Source: Medicago truncatula (Eukaryota > Streptophyta > Magnoliopsida > Fabales > Fabaceae). From it: a stretch of DNA of 64,000 bases. Position 1 is the first letter of the stretch. Each line of letters starts with the position of its first letter. Below the pieces are notes generated by a model. The model saw only the letters and a list, made by a program, of their open reading frames with translations. It was not told the DNA's origin and searched no databases. The position numbers were made by a program, and so were the translations under genes. This document shows positions 11,055-24,700 of this stretch, piece by piece. The DNA is taken from assembly GCF_003473485.1 (NCBI RefSeq), contig NC_053046.1:31573332-31637331 (forward strand), given 5' to 3'.

Positions 11055-14000
11055 ATGGAGGTTGATGGTGATAAGAGTGATAATGGAAATCGAAAAAGGA
11101 AAAGAAGATTTTTGAAGAGAAAGCTTCTTGTCAATGAAAAAGTTGAGGTAATGTAATATGATTTGTGATTTCGGTTTTTTCTTCTTCATTTTTGATAAAG
11201 ATTTTATTTTTATTTGGTTATGAATTTCTGGGTTGTTGATTTTGTTTTTGGTTTTGTGATTTGATGTTCTTAGGGTTTCTTTGAGGTTTTTTTTTACACA
11301 ATTGTTATGATTCTTTTGTATCAAGAATTTTCTTTGTTTCTCTGTTTATGATCCTTTGATTTTCTTGTAATTCTGTTGTTGATTTATGGTTTCGGTGGAT
11401 TTTGATGTTACTCATCTATGATTTTTGTTTTCATAATTCTCATTTTCTTAAATTGTTTTGATTTTTCTTGTTTTACGCTGTTTTAGATTTCATGCAAGTG
11501 ATGAATTGGGAATAGGATAAATGCTGTTTATGGTAATGTGGACTAAATGTTATTTCCTTTATCAACACTTTTGCATTTTTTTAACAATTGTTTTTTGATT
11601 TGAGATACATGCATGTTGTGTGAATGGTGATTTCCTTCATCTGAAATTTCCACTTGAAAGAATTTTTTATGAAAAGTTTATTTTTTTTAATTTTTCAGTT
11701 GAGAAGTTTGGAAGATGGTTTTCTGGGATCGTGGCATCCGGGGAAAATTCTCCGCTGCGGGAGGAAGACGCGTTATGTCAAATACGACAATATTCTTGAT
11801 GATGAAGAATCGGATTATCTTATTGAAGTGGTGGATGTTTCTAGTGTTTTGGATGGTGTTAATTCTTCATCTGCTTTAGATTGTAGCTATCAGCGAGGCC
11901 TGATTAGACCATTACCGCCTCCAATTGAGTTACTGATAAAGGATCTTCCATTCGGACAATGTGTTGATGTGAAATATCAGGATGCTTGGTGGGAAGGTGT
12001 GATATTCGATCGCTGCAATGGAATGAAGGATAGGAGCATATTCTTCCCAGATTTAGGTGATGAAATGAAGGTTGGAGTTAAACAATTGAGGATCACTCAG
12101 GATTGGGATGAGTCAACTGAGAATTGGTTACCGAGAGGGAAATGGGTGTTTCTCGAGTTGTTTGAGGAGTGTGAGAGGGTATCCTATGTTGCAGTCTCAG
12201 TGAAACAGATTTGGTATGATATTAGGATGAGAAAGGATTTTGCTGAAACCATTAGAGAATGGACTTGTAATGTGAAGGAGTTGTGGAGAGACCTTGTTGT
12301 TGAGGTAATTGGTGATTACTATACCCTCACATTAAGCGAAGTTCGCCCTGCCTTAAACATTCCAAACAATTTACTCGAAGGAGAGTCATTTGAACCAACT
12401 GATAATGTTCAGTGTGAGGCTACTAATCAAGGTAATGCATTTGGTTCTGACATTGGAATATCTGATAAGCCTGAGGAAAACGCTGACTCCTTAAACTTGT
12501 TGGTTACTGATCAAAACTGTGGCAGCACAAGCATCATTCCTTTGGTGGATGAGGAATTTGAGAAGGAAAATCTTTTACATGAAGAGCTTGAATCAGATAA
12601 AAGTCAAATGGTGGATGTGGAGTTTGAGAAGGAAATTCTTTTACATGAAGAGCTTGAATCAGATAAAAATCAAATGGTGGATGTGGAATTTGAGAAGGAC
12701 ATTCTTTTACATGAAGAGCTTGAATCAGATAAAAATCGAAAACGGAGACGTTCTAAGTCCATAATTTGGAAGCCATTGGAACTGTCTGAAGTTGAATTCT
12801 GTCCTGAAGTTATTGATGAGTATGCACTTGGATGTAGGAGCAAGACGGTTCGGGAGCTTTTGAAGACGAAAGTAAGAAAACATCTTGTTTATCTTGGATG
12901 GACAATTGAATGGACCGAAAACAATACTCCTCCACATAGACGATACCGGTACAAGTCTCCGGATAAACTTAATCCAAAGTTTTACACTTCCATTTTTCAA
13001 GTTACTAAAATTTTGCAAGAGGATCCTAACATGAACTCTGGGCCACCTCAAATTGACAGCAATCTTTCACATCTGCTCTCTGATCCACCCCAAATGAGTC
13101 AAGGTTTCAACGTTTGTCCTCCAACCAATGAACCTTCTCCAGTTAAATTTCAAGTTGAACCAGAATTTTGTCCTCTAGCCATCGTGAAATACTACTGTCA
13201 CTCATTAGAGAGAAACTCGTCTGATAAGAGAAAGTGGAAATTGAAGGCGAAAAAACATCTGTTATCAGAAGGATGGATGTTTGACTACCCAACTGAAAGA
13301 AGGAAGACTACTTTGTACAAGTCTCCACAAGATCAGTGTTTAGGCACACTTCAAGGTGCATGCAGACTATACCTTAAAGAAAAGATTCCCGAATGGACTA
13401 ATTCTGATCATGGTGATGATGATGATCTACTTTCGAGTGTGTCCCAATTGCTTCAAAAAGAGCCTGAATTACGTACTATAGATGGTTCACCACCAACTGC
13501 AAAGAGAAACCATAAACGCGCAAGGACTTCAAAGGCTAGCACACAAAAGGACTTAGAGAGTGAAGTACTTACCCGGGTGCTAAGATCAAGCAAAAGGGTG
13601 CAGAAGGTTTTGGGTTCGTCATATCAAAAGCCTCAAAATATTCTGTCTTGGTTAATAGATTGCAACATTGTGTTGCCAAAGTACAAGGTCTTTTACTGGG
13701 AAACCGAAGGAGGAAACTCTCCTATGTTTGAAGGGAGGATAACTCGCGAAGGAATTAGGTGCACCTGTTGTCAGAATCTATATGGACTCAGTGGCTTTGC
13801 AAACCATGCTGGTGGAAGCAGTAACTGCAGGCCTTCGGCTTGTATATTTTTGAAGGATGGTAGGTCACTGTTAGATTGCATGATGGAAGTAATGCAAGAT
13901 CACAGGACAAGAGAAATTACGGAGAAACCGCACAATGATCTGTTTGAAGGTGAAAATGACAACATTTGTTCTGTTTGTAACTACGGTGGTGAACTCATTT

Positions 14001-17000
14001 TATGCGACCAATGCCCCTCGGCGTATCATAAGAATTGTCTTAATTTGGAGGTAGATTATTAACAAGTTTCCTTTTCAATCAAACATATTAAGTTCTATCT
14101 TGTCGCTATATTTCCTTTCCTTTTTGTTTCCATGTAACTCCTTCAATTCAGTACTTCATGCCATATTAAGTTTCATTCTGCATGTGAAGGGCATCCCTGA
14201 TGGTGATTGGTTTTGTCCATCATGCCGTTGCGGGATTTGCGGCCAAAATAAAATTGAAGAGACTGAGGATGGACACTTTCTTACTTGCATTCAGTGTGAA
14301 CATAAATGTGAGCTGATATATAGATTTTATCCAATATTCCATCCATTCCTTTGTGATGTGTTTTAGTTTGTGTGAATAACTACATATTTTGACCAATGAA
14401 AAATTTGACCAATGAAAAATGTCTTCAACTCTGTAGATCATGTTGAGTGCCTCAGAAATGGAGAAAAAGATGATTCAAGACGATGTATGAAAAATTGGTT
14501 CTGTGGAGAAGAGTGTGAACGGGTAAGTTAATTCCACCTCCCTTTTTTCTTCTAGTTTAGAAATATTTTCATCTCATTTTGCATGAAGAATTGGTTTCTG
14601 CTTCTATTTATTCTGATTTGACATTTGTTGGAAGCATTACTTAACCATTCTTTTTTTCTTTATCAAAACTAACTACTCCACATCCAATTCAAACACTTAG
14701 CACTTTCTAGTCCAACAATGAGCTCTTTATTCAGATCATGGTTGCATCTATTAATGGCTGTCATTTAATAGCTAAGTAGCAAGTCGACAATGCATGATTT
14801 TTGGTGATTGGTAAGTGTTAAGACATCAAAAGCAAAACAGATTTAAGTTTGATGCTAGTGAAACATTTAAGGCCTTGTAACTTAAATATACACTGCTAGA
14901 ATTATGTTTTATGACAATGGTTTTACTCTACATTTACGCGTATGCACTTTTCGCAGGTCTATACTGGGCTCCAGAATCTATTAGGAAAGCCAGTTTTAGT
15001 GGGGGCAGACAATCTAACTTGGACATTGGTGAAGTATGTCAACTCTGAGACTTGCGGTGTTGGCGGTGCTGAAAGTGACTTAGTGGTGGAGAATTACAGC
15101 AAACTGAGTGTTGCACTCTCGGTGATGCATGAATGTTTTGAGCCCCTGCATAACCCTTTCTCTAGCAGAGATATCGTGGAAGATGTTATATTCAACCAAA
15201 GGTTAGACATTCTTATCCTTCAATTTATGTTTATCATTTTTTTTTATGATTGTTTGCAAACTTTGTTTGTCGCATACTCACAATTCATGCATATAACATC
15301 ATGAGTTGAACCTGCTGAAATAGCTTTGCTTACCTTCAATTTTGAGCCTTTTCCATTACACCATGGTGGTAATATTCAGGTAACAACTGAAAGTAATCAA
15401 TTCTCTGATCTACCAACTTTATCATCAATAAAAAATAAAAATAAACAAACTCTACTATTTTTATACAATACATAGATATGTTAGAATTTAGGATTTCTTT
15501 TGTTGCATATATAGTGTTAGGGCAAAGTTTGCGGCTTTACGTTTATCATGCAGGATGGAATTTCTTGGACCGTAACATATTTATTTGAAGATACTAATAA
15601 AAACGTTTCCTTATTTTATGTACACATTTCTTGTCGTCCAACTTATCCTGCAAAATCTATGCCTATATAGATGGCATCATGATTAGTGTTTGAGGAGTAA
15701 ACAAAGTATTTCGGCTCATGTTGAGTATTTATTGCGATTTTGGTTATTTGATTCAAATATGATTCTAATGGATATATCATATAGCTTTTAACTCCTTCTG
15801 TGCTTAGATTTCTTTTTTTCGATCAAACAAGATGGCATGCAAAAGTATCACTATAGGTTTTAAATTCCATCCATGTTTGCACCTCGAAACCTTAGTTTTG
15901 ATTGTATGTACATCTTTGAGTCCATTCACTGATGGATTTGTTACCAGGTTTACATTGTTTGTAATCATGGTATTTTACCTCTAACTTGACCGGCATTATT
16001 ATTACATTCACTTTGCGCCAATGCCTGATGTATGTACTTCGGAACCTCGTAGGTCTGAGCTCAATCGACTAAACTTCCAGGGTTTCTATACTGTACTTCT
16101 AGAGAGAAATGAAGAATTGATTAGTGTGGCGACTGTGAGGTGAGTATAGGATCTGCTACTACTAAGAATAAATACAATAACAGATTATGCATGATTCAGT
16201 GATTGCATTTCAAGTTTCCGTAACTTGGCATTTCATGTTTTAGGATATTTGGAGAGAAGATAGCAGAAGTGCCCCTCGTAGGTACCAGATTTCAGTACAG
16301 ACGACTTGGAATGTGCCGCGTTTTAATGGATGAGCTCGAAAAGGTGACATAAAAATCATAAAGTTTGTCATTTTATCTGGTTGTTTTTGTGAACTATATT
16401 AAATCATCTTGATATGGCCTGTGACATTTGAATTGTAATTCATTTCTATTGTGTAAGTTATTCCAAGTTTATTATCAAATTTCTCACTTTAATTTTTTTC
16501 TTTCATCAGAAGCTAAAGCAACTTGGAGTGGAAAGACTAGTCTTGCCTGCTGTTCCCGGTGTGCTAGACACATGGACGAATTCTTTTGGTTTTGAGCAGA
16601 TGACGAATTTTGAAAGGTCACAATTTCTGGACTATTCTTTCCTAGACTTTCAAGGAACTGTCATGTGTCAGAAACTTTTGACAAGATTTCCATCTCCGGA
16701 ATCGGTTGTAACAAGAGGTTCGTAGCTTCTTATGATTCCTGTATTAGCCGTTAGTTTGGCATAATCACAATGCGGTAAAGTTATTGTCGCAATAACTACA
16801 CTTTAGAGCTTTAACAAATTTAGTGTCATTGTGATATTGCGAAACTCACCGACAATCTAAATATGCACATAATTAAACAGTTTCCTCGCTGATTGGATTA
16901 TAACCGTATTTTTTCATATTGCAGACGCGACTCCAAAACAAAAAGATGGTAGCTTCTCTGTTAAATGTAAAATTAATTTTGAAAAGGCTAGTCCAGTATC

Positions 17001-17070
17001 TGAAGTGGATCAAGCAGAAGGGATTGGCAAAAGAGGAATGATGGATCTACAAGTTTGGAGATCTTCCTAA
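11055..17070 (+). CDS. Agenet/PHD-finger acyl-CoA N-acyltransferase, IDM1/ROS4-like histone acetyltransferase
   Basis: Nine exons with matching phases: 11055-11147, 11699-14050, 14190-14307, 14437-14522, 14957-15201, 16053-16139, 16244-16343, 16510-16717, 16925-17070; 1144 residues. The N-terminus is basic (RKRKRRFLKRK, nuclear). Next comes an Agenet/Tudor region (about 32-190; GFLGSWHPGKI). A 22-residue acidic repeat occurs three times (314-373), followed by two related modules of about 57 residues. A TPL-binding-type region (about 681-737) follows, then a PHD finger (about 784-831; ICSVC…CDQCPSAYHKNCL | GIPDGDWFCPSC). Further Cys/His residues (CIQCEHK…YHVEC) come before a GNAT domain with the acetyl-CoA motif RFQYRRLGMCR (about 1009-1019). 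Arabidopsis IDM1 uses such domains to acetylate histone H3 at methylated loci and promote demethylation. Orthology versus a family paralogue is not settled. The start is the only ATG in frame with exon 2 that gives a conserved junction. Confidence 0.9.
12545..12736 (+). repeat. Three-copy 66-bp tandem repeat inside a coding exon
   Basis: Units start at 12545, 12611 and 12677; the third is partial at its 3' end. Each encodes D(E/V)EFEKE(N/I)LLHEELESDK followed by a few residues. The period is 22 codons, so copy-number change keeps the frame. The units differ at only a few positions, indicating recent expansion. Confidence 0.9.
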
Positions 17071-18906
17071 TCAAACAAGAAAATAAATTTGATTTTTGTG
17101 AAAGAGACAGAAAGACAAACATGGAGTATTGGAGGGGGAAAGAAAAGGAGAATAAGAAAAATTGTACAAGAAAATTGCATTTGAACAATTATATTAAATG
17201 TAAAGTAGGAATTTTAGTCTTTAGGCTAAGTTTATCTTCATGATTGAAAAATAATGTTGGTCTTTATTTAAATGATTAACTAATGTACTGTTTATATAAT
17301 GTCTTTGTTATGGGATTTTTCCTAATGAACAAGAATCTTTAAAGTGAACATATACTTGTTTAAAGTGTATTATAATCACTATAGAGTTTTGACATTATCG
17401 AACATTAAATGTGAGTATATTTCTCAGCCAAAATTCAAATCTTAATTTATCATATTATCATAGACTAGACTAGTCTCTTCTGTTGAACCTAACCCCACAA
17501 GTAGGTACTATATGTCCTTTAATTTCGCCATATATGCATGGCTTTATTGGGGAGCATGGCTTTATGCAAAAAAAAAATCAATTAATGAGTTCATTTGATT
17601 AAAAGAGAGTGTGAATTAAGACTGGGAAATTTCGGAATAAAAACAAGATGTCCCGTTTCTATTATGTAATCAACTCAATATGTAAATCAGATTTGGTTTT
17701 ATCCTCTCTTTTTCATGAGAAGAAGATTTTATTATATATTTTTTTACAAAATCATAACAAGAAGATTTGTTTTCATCTTTACTATAGATATGCCTTAAAG
17801 ATTATATATTATCTTCAAAATAATTACAAAAAATATGTCTACAAGAAATTTATGAAAAATAAATAAAAGATATGCCTACATGATTATCTAAAAAATAATT
17901 ACAAATTCAAATAATTCCATAATTAAGTAAATCTGTGTAAAGTTACTCTACTTAATAACTCATTAAATCAATAGACTCACTAACTTAACTCAACCGTTGA
18001 ATTTAATTAAGAGTGAGCAAGGGAAGAGTTTGAGATGGATTATTGTAATCAATCATATTCATTTTAGAAAGGGTCTTGTTAACATCCTCCTTTTAAAAAA
18101 TCATAAGCAGTCTCTTAAACCCTACCTACTATAGTTTAGACATAATTTTTTTTGTTAATAAAATAATAAATTTCAAATTTATTTAAGATGAAATCGGGTC
18201 AGCTTAAAATATATCTAAAATATTTTTAGTAACTTTTTTACTACTAAAAAACATGTTTTTTGCTAGAGAGAGGGGTGTTTGTTTTAAGTTTCACATCTCA
18301 ACTCTTAACCAATTCTTTCTAAAAAAAACTCTTAACCATCTTTTCTCCTAGTTAAAATAAAAAATCAATACTATCATTCTATCAATACTATCCCCTTTTT
18401 ATATTTCAATAGTTTAGATCATTCACATGCTCATATTTGTTTTCATATATTATAGGATCTTGATTCATTCTCATGAAAATAAAAGTTAAAATCAATGGGG
18501 TGTTTATTTTAAGTTTATTACATTTATTCCTAGGAATGTAAGGATAAAATTGTATTGCTATATATTTTAAAAGAAAGATGTTTGATTAATATTATAATAT
18601 TTTTGAAAGCTTTTATAATAGGTAAGTTTTTTTTTTTTGAAGGATTTTATAATAGGTAAGTTAATAGATATTTATACATGACTTTATTCTCATTTTTAAG
18701 ACAACTTTATTCACACTCTTTTTTTGGGAATTTTTGTCTATTCCCATAAACAGTTTTATATTTAGAAATACTTTTTAAATTTGTAATGAACATGTAAATG
18801 CATATATCTATCATATTATTAAAAAAAAAAAGTGTCTAAGTTCTTTTGGAACCCCTTGGATTTCTTCTTGTTGTTTCCCATTCATGAACCATACCATGAT
18901 TTCTAC
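17071..18906. other. 3' flank of the PHD gene and AT-rich intergenic DNA
   Basis: Begins with the probable 3'UTR (about 17071-17340). After that it is AT-rich spacer with short ORFs of no recognisable family. Confidence 0.35.
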
Positions 18907-18936
18907 TACCTATTGGACATCCATGTCCAATAGGTA
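18907..18936. repeat. Perfect 14-bp inverted repeat with 2-nt loop
   Basis: The left arm tacctattggacat pairs exactly with the right arm atgtccaataggta around a cc centre. It stands alone in intergenic DNA; no transposon ends or promoter were tied to it. Confidence 0.6.
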
Positions 18937-19644
18937 AGCAGGAGAAAACAATTTCTAGTTAGAAATTCGAATAAATTAAAACCTAGTTTTTTTTTTTTTT
19001 GAGAGAGAAATTAAAACCTAGTTTTGTATATGGAGCCTTGGCTCTAGATTTGGGGTCAAGATCCTATCACTAGATTTGCTCATTGTAAGAACTATTGAGC
19101 TAGTCTCTATTAATTTCCATCACTAATTTTGAATATGTCAATAAAGAGCCAAAAAAAAAATAATGGTTACTTTTTTGGGATCTAAAATCGGTGGTTTGCC
19201 TCTTGAATGGGGACAATTGGATTGGATAAGCTGCAACATTTTTTTCAATATTTTGGGATCTAATATCGGTGGTTTCTCTCCTTTTTTTTTACATTAAAAT
19301 TTTTTCCATCCTTTTATTTTGAATGGCTACTTACCATTGCACAAGATCATGATTTTATATATACTCTCTTTTGTCAGAAATCATAATTCTATATAAAGAA
19401 ATGTTGGAACAATAGAAATTATGGCTGGGGATGTCGGGATAACCTAACATGTAAGGATATGATAAGCAGCTAGTTTCCCACAAACAGCATGCATATAGTG
19501 ACAAGTACTCTATAGTATATTATAATTTATATCCAAACACTATCTATTGTTATTACTATTTTTTGATAGGAAAAATAAATTAAAAGACATGATATTTGTT
19601 TTGACCAAACCTATATTTAAGAATGATATATACTTCATCCATCT

Positions 19645-19710
19645 CTGTATATAAGCATCATTTGCCTCTAATAAAAGAGTGCTTAGATATAGGGACGGAG
19701 GGAGTAATTA
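19645..19710. mobile_element. Short MITE remnant ('cttcatccatctctgtatataagc…gggacggagggagta')
   Basis: The two ends are inverted versions of the common plant 'ctccctccgtccc…ataag' MITE terminus. The interior is very short, so this is probably a deleted relic. Confidence 0.45.
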
Positions 19711-19754
19711 TGTTTTTTCCGTGTAGTTTTCTTTCTTTGTAAAACGATATGAAT

Positions 19755-20010
19755 GTTAAAGAATCCCACATGGGATATGAGATCATCTAACAATGTTATG
19801 TTTATAAGTGGTGACAATTTTTACCGTATCAGAGTCTCCTCCAAGATTTGTTGGATCACCTGCTATCAGATTTTTATTATTGGACTATCCACTATTTATA
19901 TCCACACTCCAGATGTTCAATCTTCATTGTGAGAGGATGTGTTAAATGTGTCTATAAATTGAAGCAATAATCACCTCACAAACCGATTTTGCGGAGCTAT
20001 GTTATGTACA
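19755..20010 (+). mobile_element. LTR/TRIM-like fragment
   Basis: 'tgttaaagaatcccacatgg', 'tttataagtggtgacaa' and 'cctcacaaaccgattttg' occur in the order I know from short LTRs in legume genomes (tgttaaatgtcccacat… family). No internal domain, PBS or second LTR was seen, so this is at best a solo LTR or fragment. Ends are approximate. Confidence 0.35.
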
Positions 20011-20439
20011 ACCATAATTTCTAAGATGCAGAAGAAACAATTGAAAACAATCCAGGAGTGTAATAAGTTGGTTTGTTTCAATCTTTGAGAAGAAAAAAAT
20101 GAAACCAATAAAATAATCAATCTAGTTTTATAATATTTTCTCGCAAAATCTGAATTAAATCTTCGAAGAATGGGTCGATACATACGATTCAGTTCAGTTG
20201 GGTTGATATTGAAAAATTTTAAATAAATGATTTTAAAATATAATGATACATGAAGATATCATATTTTTTACCTCTACAAATACATATTTTTAAAATAACA
20301 CTATGTAACATATTGTATGAAATAACAACCTCCAACTCTTTAATTCTTAACCAGTTATGTTCAAAACTGAACCAACCCATTAAAAAAACTGTAAACCAAA
20401 CCAATTTAAATCGAAATCGTAAAAAATCGCACTTGATTC

Positions 20440-21011
20440 GGATGAATTCAGATGACTTTTGCACTAAACCGTACGGTTCGGTTTGCGGTTTGCATCTCAG
20501 CAACCGAACCAAATCAAACCAAATCGCAAGAATAATGAATATTACTTAATCATGTGCTAGCCCAATTACATAGCTCAAAAATAACGCTTTCAATTCGATT
20601 TTTCCATTGTTGCACCATCAAGTTCGATTCTAATTATTTTCCATCTCTTTCAATTCATTTCCAGTGATGAATTTGTTTCCTTTACTTCCCAATAATTTGT
20701 TTCATGCTCTTATGTTTCTTCTTAATTTTACCTATTTTGATATAAGTTTTACCTAATATTTTATCATATAAACAGCAAAATAAAATGTCCTATGTTTATT
20801 TTGTAATAAGTTGGCAATATTAGAGTTAATGTAATTTTTTTTTTTATCTCGCGATGAACCGCACAAACCGAACTAATTCAAGCCGCATTGGTTTGGTTTT
20901 GATGACTTTTTAAAAATCAACCGAACCAAACCAAACTGCATGTTTTTTTATCTTGCGGTTTAGATGATTTTTATGCTCAAAACCAAACCAAACCGCACCG
21001 CGAACACCCCT
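20440..21011. mobile_element. Repeat element rich in ggtttggttt motifs
   Basis: Contains blocks such as cggttcggtttgcggttt and its inverse aaaccaaaccgcaccg, ending in gcgaacacccctg. These are typical of a common non-coding legume DNA repeat. Inverted copies at both sides give several spurious ORFs. Boundaries are approximate. Confidence 0.4.
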
Positions 21012-21708
21012 GTAATCTTAACTCAAACTAGATTGGGTTTAGCGATAAGAATTGTTTATCCGGATCATCTTTTGAAACGGTTAAACTATATATTAGTATG
21101 GTCACAAATTAAGTTAAACGTTAAAAAAAATTCAACCTCTAACATGTTTCCTTTCATCTAGTTGATTATTGTTTTCTTTTGGTTTGGTGACTTTGCTTTG
21201 TTGCCTCTTTTGTAATCTTTACTATTGTATTTTCAATATTAACACTTCTTGTGTTATGACTATGCCATTTTAATACATTCTTTCTTGACCTTTTCAAAAA
21301 TAAAATTTCTCTTTCCTTAAAAAAAAAACATTGAGCTACACAACATCCATAAAACACGACGATAAAATCGATATCCAAATCAAAATATAATGGTATGGCG
21401 TAGAATACGTTAACAAAATCGAACCTATTTAATTGGTTTGGATGGGATCTTGTTCTTCTACCCTTAATCATATCACTCACACCGGATTTTTGGATTTGAA
21501 AAACAAAATCTTTTTTCCTACCATATATCACCACCATTGTTCAAATTTTACTAAACCGCGTGAAAAAGTTGCATGGTGAGTGAGTGACCACGTTCACGTT
21601 CATCCACCTTCACATGCACACAGTTTCTATACCTTTTCTCTCAAAACAGTTACCTCTTTTTTGTATTAATAATACATTTTCATTTTCCCTCTCTTCTATT
21701 CTCTCTCA

Positions 21709-24700
21709 ATGTCTCTTTCTTTTTCTGTTTTTGCTTCATTCTTCTCTCTTCTTTTTCTTCTTTCTCTTCATTGCCAAATAGTTTCTTCTTTTCATTATCA
21801 TCATCATCATCATCATCATCATCATGAACAAGTTTATCATCAAAAACCCAGTTTGAAAGCAAACAATAATCAAAGTAGTTGTGCATTGTTTGTAGGAAGT
21901 TGGGTTTTTGATGAAAGTTACCCTTTTTATCAATCTTCTAGCTGTGAAATTATAGACCCAGAATTTAATTGTCAAATGAATGGTCGTCCTGATTCTGATT
22001 ACCTTAAATACCGTTGGAAACCACTCAATTGTGAGCTCCCAAGGTATAAAAAATAATAAAAGCATATGTAGCATTAACACGTCTGATCAAAGATGTGTCT
22101 GGTGTCTGACACGTGATTATGTTCAATAATTCATTTTCTCAAGTGTCAATGTCGTGTCTGGTGTTCGTGTTTGGGTTTGTGCTTCATAGCAAAATATAGT
22201 GTTTTTAAGATATAGTGTGTGGTTGCTTAGTATAATTTGAATGATGGTGTTTTTGTGGTGTTTTGTAATGGCAGGTTCAATGGAGTTGAGTTTTTGTTGA
22301 AGATGAAAGGAAAAAGTGTGATGTTTGTTGGTGATTCGTTAGGAAGGAACCAATGGCAGTCTTTGATTTGTATGATATCTGCTGCAGCACCTAATGTGGA
22401 GACACAATTGGTTAGGGGAGATCCTCTCTCCACTTTCACATTCTTGGTGAGTCTAGAAAAAATTTCTGAGCTTTAAGTTGATTGCTAACAAAAAGTTTTA
22501 AATTGTGGCTGTGATCATTGATATATTCGGAAGAATTGCGGTCAAATGTATCGATCTGATGCAGCCTTAATTGCAGTTGCTTGTCTGACCAGTGCTAGTC
22601 TCTCACACTAACACTTGTGATTACATTTAATTATATTATTTTCTCAAATTATTACTGGTATCATGTATCAGTGTCGTGTTTGTGTGATCGTGTTTACGTA
22701 GGTGCTTCATAGGTATACCAAATACCAATACCCAATTTGGCATTTCACACTGTTTCTACTGCTAGTAAGATTTAAACCATAATGACACTGCCCAAGTTTT
22801 GTTTGGTAAGATTTAGATTTTGGTTCAAAAGGAAGAGGTAGATAAGAGCTAATAGCTATGCTAATTTCCAGCAATAAAATAGTTGTTCCCCTCTTTGTAA
22901 AGTTTCATTCATGATATCACAAAGAGGTAGGGTCGTATTTGTTTGGTATAAGACAAAGAAGCTGTTGAAAAAAGTGTTTGTAAAACAGTGTCAATTGAAT
23001 CATTAGATAGATATGAGGGGCCTCAAAATATTTTCAAGAATTTTGATTATTTATCCTGTAGAATATTGACTATGCAAACAAGAGAAACATTTTAGAGATG
23101 TTAAAATTGAATATGATTTGGTATATGCAGGACTATGATGTGAACATTTCATTTCATAGAGTTCCTTATTTAGTAGATATTGATGTGGTCCAAGGGAAAA
23201 GAATTTTAAGGCTTGATGAGGCAGATAAGAATGGTGACACATGGAAGAATGTTGATGTGTTGGTGTTCAACACAGGACATTGGTGGAGTCATCAAGGATC
23301 ACTTCAAGGGTAGGCAAGAATAGTATCTTCTCTTTTTTAAGCTTATTCAAGAAAATACTATAGGAAAATTGATTTTTTTTTTTGGGCTGTTTTTGTTGAT
23401 TAATTGAGTGCAGGTGGGATTATGTAGAATTAGGAGGGAATTTTTACCCTGATATGGATCGATTGGTAGCTTTGGAAAGGGGTATGAAAACATGGGCTAA
23501 TTGGGTGGATGCTAATATTGACAGAAGTAGAACCCATGTGTTATTTCAGGCAATTTCTCCCACACATTATGAGTAAGGACTCTTCTATGTCTCTATTTTG
23601 GACCAATTATTAATAATTGATTTTTTTTTTTTTTACTAAGCTATAATTGATTATCAATGACTTGAAAATAGGGCAGTCAATATTAATTTAGTGATTTAAA
23701 AATGGTTAAATTTAACAAGTTACATAATTAATCAGACTCTTGAAGCAAGATGCCAAATTAACTTTTTCCCTGAAGTCAAACTAAATTTTCATTTTTTTTT
23801 TTTTCATTTGCATTCATCTGATGAGCTGCTTCTAGATCTGGAAGTAGGACCTTGCTTTTGACTATCCTTGATTATTCTATTTCTATCCTGAGGCTGAAAT
23901 TTTTTGGCTTGTTTATTGGTGCCATCTTGTCACAGAATTATGAATCCGCACTTCAATGTGCTGAGCTTAGAAGAAAATATGTCAGCCTAGTTATAAGGGA
24001 TCCAATGAAAACACATAAAATAGATAAAGAATTAGGAAGAAAAAATGGTTGTGATAAGAAATCTTTAAATCATGTAAGATCACATGAATCAGATGGTTCT
24101 AAACTCTTTCAAGAGAGTTCTTGGTTCAAATTCAGACCGGAGAATGCAATAATGTTAAACCTGTTAGAGAAAGCTTTACTATCTAATTTGGACCTACCTG
24201 ACTTAAGAGATTAGTCTTTGTAATTGCACGCAAATATACACATCTTTTTTAATAGATAGATAAAATGACAAAGTCATTATAAACTCACACACAAGTGGAA
24301 GTGTTGGGGTTCGAACCCTGGTCATGATGTCTGACCTAACAATTTCGGCATTTTCGCTAGTTGAGCTACAATACGTGGATAGATATACTTGTTTTATATT
24401 GAGGGAAATATTTTTTGATGATTTTTTAGTATAAACAAGTATAATAAATAAATTGGTTAGAAAATAAAGTATGCTGAATAAATTTCTAGGTAATTAAGAT
24501 ACATCTTTTTACTAGCATTACCAAAAGAATATATAATTATGAAAACTATGTCTTAATCTGATGAGCCAAGGTAGCAACATCACACATGAAGATGTTAAGT
24601 TATGTAACACTGAATGAAAGAATCAGCCCAATTGAGTATGAAGAAAAGAATTGCTTCTTTACTTGTGGCATTAACTCACTGAGGCACTGACCTTAGCTAA

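Noticed and set aside
21166-21537. 123-codon minus-strand frame upstream of the TBL gene
   Set aside because: No recognisable domain, AT-rich Lys/Phe-biased composition, no conserved splice context.
24295-24370. Possible tRNA gene (ggttcgaacccc B box on minus strand)
   Set aside because: No acceptor stem or anticodon arm can be paired and there is an A-rich tail; it is a SINE.
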